Translations under genes and position numbers: made by a program
Origin: Burkholderia ubonensis
GTDB lineage: Bacteria > Pseudomonadota > Gammaproteobacteria > Burkholderiales > Burkholderiaceae
NCBI RefSeq assembly: GCF_001718695.1
Contig: NZ_CP013422.1
Location: forward strand, 1,860,001-1,924,000
Direction: 5' to 3'
Length of the DNA stretch: 64,000 nt
Notes under the pieces: generated by a model
What the model saw: only the letters and a program-made list of their open reading frames with translations
The model's database searches: none
Told to the model about the DNA's origin: nothing
Part shown: positions 8,627 to 16,067 of the stretch, in pieces
Position numbering within the stretch: position 1 is the first letter of the stretch
Layout of the letters: the number at the start of each line of letters is the position of its first letter

Positions 8627-9146
8627 GACTGAGGCTCCCGGACGATTGTTTGTTGATACTGTAATTCGGCGCAGATGAAACATTGGTGATTTCTGAAAAA
8701 TTCCATCAAATTGTGCCGAGAATTATTTTGCGGCTTTACGTTATGCGGATGTCGCGCGCTTTGCTCGTCAACGCTGGGCGTGCCGCTACGCTACGATGTG
8801 TCGCGCCCGCATTGTGCAGGCAGAATTTTTCGGCACTTTATTCCGAATAATTCGATGCGTGCATGTCATTTTTTCTGATTTTCGCACAGCGGTTTTATCG
8901 CGCGCGGAATCGATTGAATGATTACAAATAGAAATTTAAATGAAAGAAAAAAATATTGTCGCGTGCGTCCCGGATGGTGCGCGGCGTGCCCGGCGATTTC
9001 GCGATGTACGCGCGCCTCGCGACGGACTGACGCGTCGGGCGACCGGCACCGGCCTCGTGAATGGCACTGCGCCCGCCGTCGAAGCGATTGGACGGCCCGC
9101 GGCGAATTCGCGACAATCGGCATTCCCCGGCTCGACTCGCCCCGCC
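8627..9146. other. 520-base intergenic region with an AT-rich core
   Basis: No convincing gene is seen. The part from about 8815 to 8965 is strikingly A/T-rich for this genome (runs such as TTTTTTCTGATTTTCGC and AAATTTAAATGAAAG). It probably holds the promoter of the minus-strand propeller gene and possibly of the metallophosphoesterase gene. Confidence 0.5.
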
Positions 9147-9881
9147 ATGAAAATCGCTGCGCTGTCCGACATCCACGGCAACCTCGCCGCGCTCGACGCG
9201 GTGCTCGACGACGTGCGCCGCCGCGGCGCCGACGTGATCGTCAATCTCGGCGATATCGTCTCGGGCGCGCTCCATCCGGCGGAAACGGCCGATCGCCTGA
9301 TCGCACTCGATCTGCCGACGATCCGCGGCAATCACGAACGGCAACTGCTGGAGCGCACGCGCGACGCGATGGGGCTGTCCGACCGTTGGGCGCACGACAC
9401 GCTGCACGAGCGCCACCGCGCGTGGCTCGCCGCATTGCCTGAACGCGCGACGCTCGGCGACGACGTGCTGCTGGTGCACGGCACGCCCGCGAGCGACCTC
9501 GACTATTTTCTCGAAACGGTGACGCGCGACGGCTGCCGCGCGGCGACGCCCGACGAAATCGCGCAGCGCGCCGGAGACGAGCCGGCGTCGCTGATCCTGT
9601 GCGGCCACACGCATGTGCCGCGCGTCGCGCGGCTCGCCGACGGCCGCACGATCGTCAACCCTGGAAGCGTCGGGCTGCCGGCCTATGCGGACGATTTGCC
9701 GTATCCGCACCGGATCGAAACCGGCTCGCCGCACGCGCGCTATGCGATCGTGTCGCGCACGCCGGCGGGCTGGCACGCCGAACTTCATACCGTCGAATAC
9801 GACTGGCAGATGGCTGCCGACACGGCAGCCGCGCGCGGCCGCGACGAGTGGGCCGTCGCGCTGCGCACCGGCCGCTGCTGA
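9147..9881 (+). CDS. Metallophosphoesterase (YfcE/MJ0936-like)
   Basis: This is a 244-residue calcineurin-type phosphoesterase. The dimetal motifs are all present in order: D8-x-H10 (SDIHGN), D36 (GDIVSG), N62-H63 (GNHE), H111 (VHGTP) and H154-x-H156 (CGHTHVPR). The end of the fold, IVNPGSVGLP, is typical of YfcE-like enzymes, which hydrolyse phosphodiesters or nucleotides. The start MKIAALSDIHG at 9147 puts the first metal motif at the usual place, and an in-frame ATG at 8940 would add a non-conserved tail. An alpha/beta hydrolase gene follows after 53 bases and may be co-transcribed. The natural substrate is unknown. Confidence 0.85.
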   Translation: MKIAALSDIHGNLAALDAVLDDVRRRGADVIVNLGDIVSGALHPAETADRLIALDLPTIRGNHERQLLERTRDAMGLSDRWAHDTLHERHRAWLAALPERATLGDDVLLVHGTPASDLDYFLETVTRDGCRAATPDEIAQRAGDEPASLILCGHTHVPRVARLADGRTIVNPGSVGLPAYADDLPYPHRIETGSPHARYAIVSRTPAGWHAELHTVEYDWQMAADTAAARGRDEWAVALRTGRC

Positions 9882-9934
9882 CGCGCCGTCAGGTCACGTT
9901 CGCCATCCTTCTTTTACTGGAAAATCACCGCCCG

Positions 9935-10546
9935 ATGCCCGTTCCTTCGCAACTGCTTTTCCTGCCGGGCGCCTCGGGCAGCACCGCGTTCTGGCAGCCG
10001 CTGATCGACAACCTGACGCATCCGGCCGAGCGGCGCGTCGTCGCCTATCCCGGCTTCGGCGACGAGCCCGCCGATCCCGACGTCCGCGACTTCGACGGCC
10101 TCGTGCGGCGCGTGCTGCGACACATCGACCGGCCCACCGCGGTGATCGCGCAATCGATGGGCGGCGTGATCGCGCTGCGCGCGGCGCTCGACCGGCCCGA
10201 GCGGGTCACGCACCTGGTGCTGACGGTCACGTCCGGGGGCCTCGACATGCAGGGTCTCGGCGCGCAGGACTGGCGCACCGGATTCGTCGCGGCGAATCCG
10301 CACCTGCCCGACTGGTTCGTGTCGTTTCGCGCCGACCTGTCGGCTGAGCTGGGCCGGGTCGCGCAGCCGACGCTGCTGCTGTGGGGCGACGCGGACCCGA
10401 TCAGCCCGGTCGCGGCCGGCCGCCGCCTGCTCGAACGGCTGCCCGATGCGCGGCTGCACGTCGTGTCGGGCGGCCAGCATGGTCTCGCCGCCGTGCATGC
10501 GCGCGCGCTCGCGCCGCTCGTCGATGCGCATCTGCAGCGGGTTTGA
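9935..10546 (+). CDS. Alpha/beta hydrolase
   Basis: This is a compact 203-residue alpha/beta hydrolase without a signal peptide. The nucleophile elbow is AQSMGG with S74. The acid is probably D154 (LWGDADPISP), and the base is H182 (GGQHG). The N-terminal LLFLPGASGSTAFWQPL contains the oxyanion-hole region. The cap domain is very short, which suggests a small ester or lactone substrate, but nothing specific can be named. It lies 53 bases after the metallophosphoesterase gene on the same strand. After it the sequence changes character toward the accessory segment. Confidence 0.85.
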   Translation: MPVPSQLLFLPGASGSTAFWQPLIDNLTHPAERRVVAYPGFGDEPADPDVRDFDGLVRRVLRHIDRPTAVIAQSMGGVIALRAALDRPERVTHLVLTVTSGGLDMQGLGAQDWRTGFVAANPHLPDWFVSFRADLSAELGRVAQPTLLLWGDADPISPVAAGRRLLERLPDARLHVVSGGQHGLAAVHARALAPLVDAHLQRV

Positions 10547-10886
10547 CGCTGTGTGTTTCAGCACGCGTGGCGCGAGGTGGACGGTGTTGTGACAGCGGTG
10601 GGGCCGTGGGGCGGTGCGCTTAGTCGGGTGCGCTTGGTTCGGCGCGTTTGAATTTGCGTAAGTCAAGACCTGATGTCTCAGTCAGCGTCAGATCAGGTCT
10701 GAGATTGCTTTTGCCGTCACTTCATCAAGGGCCGTGATCGACCCACTGCGGTCACCCGTTTTTCTCCGAACCAGTCGTTCGTGTTAGCGTAGTCTCCTCC
10801 CCACCGCTCCGGGTTCTGCTGTGGCTTATCGGTTGTACATGAACGTGACCAACGCAGCGTTTCGCGAGGTGCGTCGCATCAAGTGA
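10547..10886. other. 340-base intergenic region with one hairpin
   Basis: There is no firm gene here. It contains a dyad with 9-base arms at 10666-10700. A short minus-strand frame ending at 10717 (about 50 codons, without a credible start) could be a gene remnant, but I cannot identify it. This is the left edge of the lower-GC segment. Confidence 0.4.
10666..10700. repeat. Inverted repeat AGACCTGAT / ATCAGGTCT
   Basis: Two perfect 9-base arms (10666-10674 and 10692-10700) are separated by 17 bases. It lies between the convergent ends of the alpha/beta hydrolase and Kelch genes, so a termination role is possible, but no clear T-run follows. Confidence 0.45.
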
Positions 10887-12287
10887 TCAGTAGCGCAGGA
10901 TTTCTGCGGAGGAGAGTGCGCTGTTATCGTTGAAATCGTCTGCCCGATAGATTCCTTGCGCCAAACGCTCTCGAAGGCCCGGCTTGGACTTGACGTAACC
11001 TCGATCCCCGCCCGCAGCGAGCACCTCACCACCGGGCAGCACGGTAAGCGTGGCCCCTATGCCCACGCCGTCGTTCATGGGCGCCGTCAGGCGCCACACA
11101 CCCGTCTTTACGTCATAGATCTCTGAAGAATTAAGGTCGAGGCTTTCGTCATCAGCGCCTCGTGCCACAAGCACGTTTCCATTCGGCAACAGCACAGCGC
11201 GAGCCCCAGATCGCGCCGCGTTCAGGTTTCCCGCGGGCGACCACTGGTTCGTGACTGGATCGTAAATTTCGGCCAAGCTTCGATAAGGCCCGGGATCCTT
11301 GGCAAGCGCGATGGCCAAGTCGGTCGATGTGAAGTCCGAGCCTTTCTCCTTGACGACTTCCGCCATCGCGGCATCCAACCTCTTGGTGTCGTCGCCGGCT
11401 TTCTTGACGTCCTCGCCCCCCACGACGAGTACCTTCCCACTTCGCAGAAGCGTTGCGGAGTGACCGTAGCGCGCGTTCCTCATCGGGGCAACCGCTACCC
11501 AAGTATCTTTGACGGGGTCAAAGAGTTCAGCCATGGCGGTCGCGTCGCCGTTGCTCCCCGCCATTCTCCCGCCAACCACAAGCACCTTGCCGTTCGGCAA
11601 CAGCGTGGCAGTGTGGCCCCGACGTCCAATACTCATACTGGCGGTGACTGCCCATTGGCCATCGGTGGGATTGAACAGCTCGGCCGAAGCAAAAGCGTCG
11701 TCATCCATCACGTCATCCGCGCGATGGCCGCCGGTGACAAGCACGCGACCGTCCTTCAAGACAGTCATCGTATGACCCAATCGCCCCGTCGCCATGTTCC
11801 CGACACGATTCCAAACGCCACGGGTAGGGCTATAGACCTCAGCCGAAGGCGTCGCAGAGAGGTTATTTGAGTCAGCGGCCAGCCCGCCGGCCACCAACAC
11901 ATTGCCATCGGCCAACAAGACCGCTTTGTGCGCTTGGCGTGGAAGCACCATGGCGCCCGCCTTGGACCATTTTGGGTGGGCGGGATCGTAAAGCTCGCTC
12001 ACCGCCAGAAGACCGCCGCCTCCGGGGCCACCGAAACCACCAGCCACCAGCACCTTGCCATTGGGTAGCAAGGTTGCGGTATGCCCGTAGCGGGCGAGCA
12101 CCATACGCGTCGTGGACTGCCAAACACCAGCGGTCTTGGTGGTTGTTCGCTCAATCGATGGACGATCAATATCTGCTTGCCCGACCTCGTCGGTCGCGTA
12201 GAACATAGAGACACCGGTCAACAGGACGATCCCCAGTGCCATCAAAGTGCGTCGTAATTCAGAGCTTCCCAAAGTGTTCATACGCAT
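10887..12287 (-). CDS. Kelch-repeat protein with seven blades, membrane-anchored or secreted
   Basis: The protein has about 466 residues. It begins with a hydrophobic segment (LRRTLMALGIVLLTGVSMFYA) acting as a signal anchor or signal peptide. Seven copies of a Kelch-type strand follow: LPNGKVLVAGG, LADGNVLVAGG, LKDGRVLVTGG, LPNGKVLVVGG, LRSGKVLVVGG, LPNGNVLVARG and LPGGEVLAAGG. Each is followed by a (S/A)ELYDP-like strand. Seven blades make a complete propeller. The fifth blade carries an insertion rich in charged residues (KKAGDDTKRLDAAMAEVVKEKG). The start at 12287 is one of two nearby ATGs (the other is at 12281), and no strong ribosome site helps. Codon use is less GC-biased than in genes outside 10.5-20.4 kb, suggesting transfer. 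Function unknown. Confidence 0.8.
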   Translation of the reverse strand: MRMNTLGSSELRRTLMALGIVLLTGVSMFYATDEVGQADIDRPSIERTTTKTAGVWQSTTRMVLARYGHTATLLPNGKVLVAGGFGGPGGGGLLAVSELYDPAHPKWSKAGAMVLPRQAHKAVLLADGNVLVAGGLAADSNNLSATPSAEVYSPTRGVWNRVGNMATGRLGHTMTVLKDGRVLVTGGHRADDVMDDDAFASAELFNPTDGQWAVTASMSIGRRGHTATLLPNGKVLVVGGRMAGSNGDATAMAELFDPVKDTWVAVAPMRNARYGHSATLLRSGKVLVVGGEDVKKAGDDTKRLDAAMAEVVKEKGSDFTSTDLAIALAKDPGPYRSLAEIYDPVTNQWSPAGNLNAARSGARAVLLPNGNVLVARGADDESLDLNSSEIYDVKTGVWRLTAPMNDGVGIGATLTVLPGGEVLAAGGDRGYVKSKPGLRERLAQGIYRADDFNDNSALSSAEILRY

Positions 12288-12534
12288 TATTCTGTACCGA
12301 ATCGCTGGCAAACATTTCTTTGGTCATTGGACATGGTCGCACGGAATATGCTCAACTCGTCGTGATTGTCGCCGATTCCGACTGCGTGGTCGGCCGACCG
12401 CTTGTGGCCGACGACCGCCCGATGCCGCCGTCACACTGCGTTGGATCGGAGGACGGCGCGCACCGACCCCAAGCGGTCAATCGAGCCTGTGCCATCCGGA
12501 CATTCAGTGCGGCTCCCATGCAGCTAACACCCAT

Positions 12535-13442
12535 TCAGATATCTGTCGAGGGCGTGGCGATTTCGATCAGACGTTGTCCGTCGTTGCCATCCTCGACTCT
12601 CCAGCCTCGGGCGTTTAACATCTTTCGTATCTCATCGGCCTTTGCCCAATCCTTTGCCTCTCGGGCCTGAGCACGTTCACCGAGCAACACTCGGATGCTT
12701 TCCGGAATGTCAGACGCAACTGGCTTCCAATCGCGTAACCCAAGGCCCAGAACATAATCAAAGCTGTCGACAGTCGCTTTCAAGGTCGCAGATGGGAGCT
12801 CGCTCTTGACCAACTCCCATAGCACGGCCAATGCCCTCGGCAGATTCAGGTCCTCATTCACTTCGGCGTCGAAGCGCGCGGCGAAATCCGGATCGATGCG
12901 GCCACCGTCCGGCCAACCGGAATAGAGATGCCTCAGCCGGTTCAAGGCTGTCTGCGCTGCGTCAAGAGACGCCCAGCTGAAATGCAGCTTGCTCCGGTAA
13001 TGAGCCGTCATGCACAGGAAACGGTAGGCAAGTGGATCGATGTTCCGAGTGCGCAAGGTCTGCAAGCGAACAAAATCGCCACTCGACTTCGACATCTTCG
13101 TGTTGGCATCGAGCGTTAGAAAATGTCCGTGCATCCAGAAGTTCGCAAGCCGCGTGCCGTGGGCCGCTTCGGTTTGCGCAATCTCGTTGCTGTGATGCAC
13201 GGCGACATGGTCTTCGCCGCCGCAGTGGATATCGAACCAGACGCCCAGATACTTCGCGGACATCGCCGAGCACTCGATATGCCAGCCCGGAAATCCCCGT
13301 CCCCACGGGCTGTCCCATTCCATCTGCCGCGTTACGCCCGCCGGACTGAACTTCCATAGCGCAAAATCTGTGATGTTCCGCTTGGCACCAACTACGACGC
13401 GCTTGCCGGCCTGCAGGCCGGCGCGATCGAGCCGGGCCAGAA
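12535..13442 (-). pseudogene. cysS: Cysteinyl-tRNA synthetase, 3' fragment (interrupted by IS3 element)
   Basis: This fragment encodes the C-terminal 301 residues of CysS. It contains the zinc and active-site region (HIECSAMS and GGEDHVAVHHSNEIAQTEA), the KMSKS loop (TKMSKSSGDFV), the helical anticodon-binding part and the natural stop. Its upstream end is the target duplication at 13440-13442. Joining base 14711 to base 13439 on the minus strand restores the reading frame through GFLARLD and gives an uninterrupted 1398-base gene (465 residues, the usual CysS length). The insertion therefore hit an intact gene, apparently recently. The fragment has no start of its own and is presumably inactive. 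Confidence 0.9.
13440..13442. repeat. Target-site duplication (GAA), left copy
   Basis: GAA at 13440-13442 matches GAA at 14711-14713 on the other side of the IS3 element. Removing one copy with the element restores the cysS frame. Confidence 0.85.
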
Positions 13443-13475
13443 TGAGGTCGGACGGAATTCGTGGAGGCCAACGGG

Positions 13476-14351
13476 TTAAGCAGCGATCTGATTCAAATAG
13501 AAGCGCTGCGTGAACGCGACAGGCGATTGGTAGTTCAGACGCGCCTGCGTGCGCTGCCGGTTGTAGAAGATTTCGATGTATTCGCTGATCGCCAGGCGCG
13601 CCTGCTCGCGCGTGGCGAAGCGTTGATGATAGACCAGTTCATTCTTCAGCGTTCCCCAGAAGGATTCGATGGGCGCGTTGTCGTAGCAGTTGCCACGGCG
13701 GCTCATCGACGCGCGCATGTCAAACTGGCCGATGAGTGCTTGATAAGCCAGCGCACAATATTGCGACCCACGGTCGCTATGATGAATCAGGCCCGCCGGC
13801 GGTCGTCGGGTTGCGACAGCGCGAAACAGTGCCTGCATGACCAGATTTTTCGTCATACGTTCGCTCATCGCATAGCCGACGATTTCGCCGCTGTACAGGT
13901 CCTTCAGGCCGGCAAGATACAGCCAGCCCTCGTCGGTCGCGATATAGGTGATGTCACCGCACCAGGCCTGATTGGGCGCGGTCACTGAGAAATCCTGGTT
14001 CAACAGATTCGGCGCGACAGGCAGGTCGTGCTTCGAATTCGTCGTGGCCTTGAACCGGCGTTTCTGCTTGCAGCGCAGTCCCAGTTTTCTACGCAGTCGC
14101 CTGATCCGGTGCACGCCGATTCGCACGCCACGTTCATCGAGATGTTGCTTCAGGCGCTCGGGCCCGAAGCTTTCCCGAGTTCGCTGATGTGCCGCAAGTA
14201 CCTCCGCTTCCAGGCGAGGCTCCTGCTGCGTTCTTTCGGACGGCCCGCGCTTGCGCCACGCATAGTAGCCGCTCACCGATACACCCAGCACGCGGCACAT
14301 CGGCGGCACGGGATAGTCCTGTCGCATTTGTTCGATCACGCCGTACTTCAC
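13476..14351 (-). CDS. IS3-family transposase OrfB (catalytic subunit)
   Basis: This is the 291-residue catalytic half of the transposase. It has an N-terminal HTH_21-like region (MCRVLGVSVSGYYAWRKR) and an rve integrase core with the DDE triad D133 (WCGDITYI), D193 (HHSDRGSQY) and E229 (CYDNAPIESFWGTLKNE). The 35-residue D-to-E spacing is characteristic of IS3. It is normally made as an OrfAB fusion by -1 frameshifting at the A6G slip site in orfA, so the ATG at 14351 is only the start of the free OrfB form. It appears intact. Confidence 0.92.
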   Translation of the reverse strand: MKYGVIEQMRQDYPVPPMCRVLGVSVSGYYAWRKRGPSERTQQEPRLEAEVLAAHQRTRESFGPERLKQHLDERGVRIGVHRIRRLRRKLGLRCKQKRRFKATTNSKHDLPVAPNLLNQDFSVTAPNQAWCGDITYIATDEGWLYLAGLKDLYSGEIVGYAMSERMTKNLVMQALFRAVATRRPPAGLIHHSDRGSQYCALAYQALIGQFDMRASMSRRGNCYDNAPIESFWGTLKNELVYHQRFATREQARLAISEYIEIFYNRQRTQARLNYQSPVAFTQRFYLNQIAA

Positions 14352-14650
14352 CGCGACTCCTTCGCGAAGTACGTCGCGAACTTTTTTAGCAGATCGCGCT
14401 CCATTTTGACCTCGGCCAGTTCGCGCTTGACCTGCGCCAGCTCGGCCTCCATTTCCGTCAGTGGCCTCTGGTGCCGGCCGACATCTTTCAGCTTACCGGC
14501 CTTCGCCGCGCGCACCCAGTTTGCCAGCGTCTTGATTGGGATCGACAAGCGCCGGGAAGCTTCCGATACCCCCACACCTTCGGCCAACGCCAACTTGACC
14601 GCTTCGTCGCGAAGCTCCTTCGTATAGACCGCTCTTGGAATTCGATTCAT
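14348..14650 (-). CDS. IS3-family transposase OrfA (DNA-binding subunit)
   Basis: This is a 100-residue protein with a helix-turn-helix ([28 protein letters not shown]). A leucine-zipper-like coiled coil follows ([28 protein letters not shown]), which mediates multimerisation in this family. The slip sequence A-AAA-AAG lies in the LLKKF codons (14381-14387), upstream of the 4-base overlap with orfB. Shifting -1 there joins the two frames. Confidence 0.9.
   Translation of the reverse strand: MNRIPRAVYTKELRDEAVKLALAEGVGVSEASRRLSIPIKTLANWVRAAKAGKLKDVGRHQRPLTEMEAELAQVKRELAEVKMERDLLKKFATYFAKESR
14381..14387 (-). other. A-AAA-AAG -1 frameshift site of the IS3 transposase
   Basis: A heptameric slip site in the orfA frame (codons AAA AAG). 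Moving one base back enters the orfB frame exactly, because the orfA and orfB codon registers differ by -1. This is the standard way IS3 elements produce the OrfAB transposase. Confidence 0.8.
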
Positions 14651-14710
14651 CCATGCCTCCGTTTCTCGATTTTACGAAACGTTGGCTTCCATTTTTTCCG
14701 ACCGGCCTCA

Positions 14711-14713
14711 GAA
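14711..14713. repeat. Target-site duplication (GAA), right copy
   Basis: Second copy of the 3-bp duplication next to the IS3 end at 14710. The first copy is at 13440-13442. Confidence 0.85.
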
Positions 14714-15203
14714 AGCCGTAATCGTCCTGCTTGCCGGTGTCGAAGTAGAGGCCGTCGTTGGTCCTGTATACGTAGCCTGACCGTTCCAACTCGCCGATAA
14801 AGGCGATCTGCTCCGCGATGTGATCCGTCGCGCGGCACCATATCGACGGCTCCAGCAGGTTGAGGGCATGCCAATCCGCGAAGAAGGCCTCGGTGTAGCG
14901 CTGAGCGATAGCCCATGCTGACTCTCCGGTCCGTCTGCTACCTTTTTCCATCTTGTCTTCGCCTTCGTCGGCGTCCGACGTCAGGTGGCCGACGTCGGTG
15001 ATATTGACGACGTGACGGACCTCGTAGCCGTTGCGAATGAGCACCCGGCGCAGAATGTCTTCGAACACATACGTTCTTAGATTGCCGATATGCGCATGGT
15101 CATAGACGGTGGGGCCGCAGCAATACATGCCAACGCGGCCAGCGTGAATTGGCGTGAACGAGCGCACGGTACGCGACCAGGTGTCATACAACGTAAGTTG
15201 CAT
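14711..15203 (-). pseudogene. cysS: Cysteinyl-tRNA synthetase, 5' fragment (interrupted by IS3 element)
   Basis: This fragment encodes the first 164 residues of Cys[13 protein letters not shown] starts at the ATG at 15203 behind GGAGAGAG. The zinc-ligand and HIGH region is visible as [14 protein letters not shown], and [24 protein letters not shown] follows in the catalytic domain. After GKQDDYGFL the frame runs into the IS3 end (RPVGKNGSQ..., then stop). It resembles a diverged CysS type rather than the canonical housekeeping one of this group (which begins differently, from memory), so this is probably a second copy whose loss is tolerated. A terminator-like hairpin lies just upstream of the start. 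Confidence 0.88.
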
Positions 15204-15214
15204 CAACTCTCTCC

Positions 15215-15260
15215 GTCTCGAAGGGGGCAAAAACGAAAAGGCCGCCGGTTTTGCAACGGG
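15215..15260 (-). terminator. Leader hairpin with T-run before cysS (possible attenuator)
   Basis: On the minus strand GGCCGCC and GGCGGCC form a 7-bp G/C stem around a 12-base loop and are followed by TTTTCGTTTTT, a classical intrinsic terminator shape. It lies only about 20 bases before the cysS start and in the same direction, so it would end transcription before the gene unless relieved. It could also be a terminator for something upstream, but the upstream MerR gene ends 340 bases away. Confidence 0.5.
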
Positions 15261-15417
15261 CGGCCAGAGGCGATTGATGCGACGTGTAGTTAATCGCTAG
15301 ACGCAGCATCTCCCCGGCACGTTTTGACAACATGCGCGGACCAGCGAAAAGAGGGATTTGGAGCGACTAATCATGCTGACGATCCTAGCGTCGTTTGGCT
15401 GCGCAGGTCAATACCGG

Positions 15418-15550
15418 CGAATGGCCGCTTTGAGCGTGGTCTTCCGACTGACCGTTTGTGGCCGGACTCGGCCGGCCGCAGCCCCGGCAGGCACCGACTG
15501 GCTCAACCCGACCCTGAAGGGACCCTCACGGGCGATCAAAGCGGCCATCG
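15418..15550. repeat. Intergenic element with terminal inverted arms
   Basis: The left arm is CGAATGGCCGCTTTGAGCG. The right arm, read on the minus strand, is CGATGGCCGCTTTGATCG. They match at 17 of 18 positions with one single-base gap. The first 12 bases of the left arm recur at 20239-20250. It is probably one of a dispersed, decaying family of intergenic repeats. Confidence 0.5.
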
Positions 15551-15596
15551 AAGTTCCTGTGCGGGGCAGGATGACACTTGCACCGGCCGCGACTGA

Positions 15597-15968
15597 TCAC
15601 GCTACTTCTTCGACACAATCGCCGCCAACTTTGGCCAGCGCATTCAGCAGCCCGGTTCGCAGCGTGGTTAACGCGAGACTCTTTGCGTCGAGTTCGGCGA
15701 GCTTTGCTTGCAGGCACGCGACCTTTTGGTCAACGCCGAACGTCGGACTTTCCCATACATGGACAACGTCGCCAATTTCCGCCAGCGTGAAGCCCAACGC
15801 CTTCGCGTGGACGATCAGCCGTATCCGCTGTAACGAAAGTTCGGAATAGTGCTTGTAAGTGTTCGTCGCGTTACCTTGCGTTGCTTTATCCAGCAGACCC
15901 ATACGCTCGTAGTAACGGACGGTGTCGCGCGATACACCCGCCCGCTTGCATAGCTCGCCGATGCGCAT
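15597..15968 (-). CDS. MerR-family regulator
   Basis: This is a 123-residue MerR protein. The N-terminal winged helix (MRIGELCKRAGVSRDTVRYYERMGLL) is followed by the second HTH and a dimerisation helix (VACLQAKLAELDAKSLALTTLRTGLL). Two cysteines, C85 and C118, sit at the helix start and in the C-terminal loop, where MerR proteins bind metals, but the loop is short and metal sensing is not certain. The start at 15968 has GGAGGC at correct spacing. It is divergent from the dehydrogenase gene at 16068, with a MerR-type promoter between them. Confidence 0.88.
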   Translation of the reverse strand: MRIGELCKRAGVSRDTVRYYERMGLLDKATQGNATNTYKHYSELSLQRIRLIVHAKALGFTLAEIGDVVHVWESPTFGVDQKVACLQAKLAELDAKSLALTTLRTGLLNALAKVGGDCVEEVA

Positions 15969-16005
15969 GCTGCCTCCAATCAATGTCGTGGACCGTCATT
16001 TACGC

Positions 16006-16037
16006 TTGACCGTTGCCTATAGTCAACGGTTTAGAGT
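16006..16037 (+). promoter_or_regulatory. MerR-type promoter with dyad operator
   Basis: The -35 element TTGACC (16006-16011) and a -10-like TTAGAG/TAGAGT (16031-16037) are 19-20 bases apart, the long spacer typical of MerR-activated promoters. The dyad CCGTTG-N8-CAACGG (16010-16015 and 16024-16029) lies inside the spacer. It points toward the short-chain dehydrogenase gene. Confidence 0.7.
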
Positions 16038-16067
16038 GCAACTCCCGTTCCACTCCATCAGCAGCCC

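Larger units (their letters stand above)
13443..14710 (-). mobile_element. IS3-family insertion sequence, 1268 bp, complete
   Basis: The element is bounded by imperfect terminal inverted repeats. The right-hand end on the + strand begins TGAGGTCGGACGGAA, and the other end on the minus strand begins TGAGGCCGGTCGGAA. Similarity continues through TGGA(A/G)GCCAACG, about 28 bases in. It carries orfA and orfB with the -1 frameshift signal of the family and has made a 3-bp duplication (GAA). Everything needed for transposition looks intact. It interrupts cysS in the same orientation as the host gene. I cannot assign a registered IS name from memory. Confidence 0.92.
15204..15596. other. 393-base intergenic region with leader hairpin and inverted-repeat element
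   Basis: It contains the cysS leader hairpin. It also contains a pair of facing arms, CGAATGGCCGCTTTGAGCG at 15418-15436 and its near-complement at 15533-15550, enclosing about 96 bases. No gene is supported. The arms resemble other fragments in this accessory segment. Confidence 0.5.

Noticed and set aside
8940..9146. Upstream ATG extending the metallophosphoesterase by 69 residues
   Set aside because: The extension is Arg-rich with no family similarity, and the metal motif SDIHGN normally sits within the first ten residues.
15204..15310. T-box riboswitch before cysS
   Set aside because: No T-box sequence, no stem I motifs and too short a leader. Only a plain terminator hairpin is visible.
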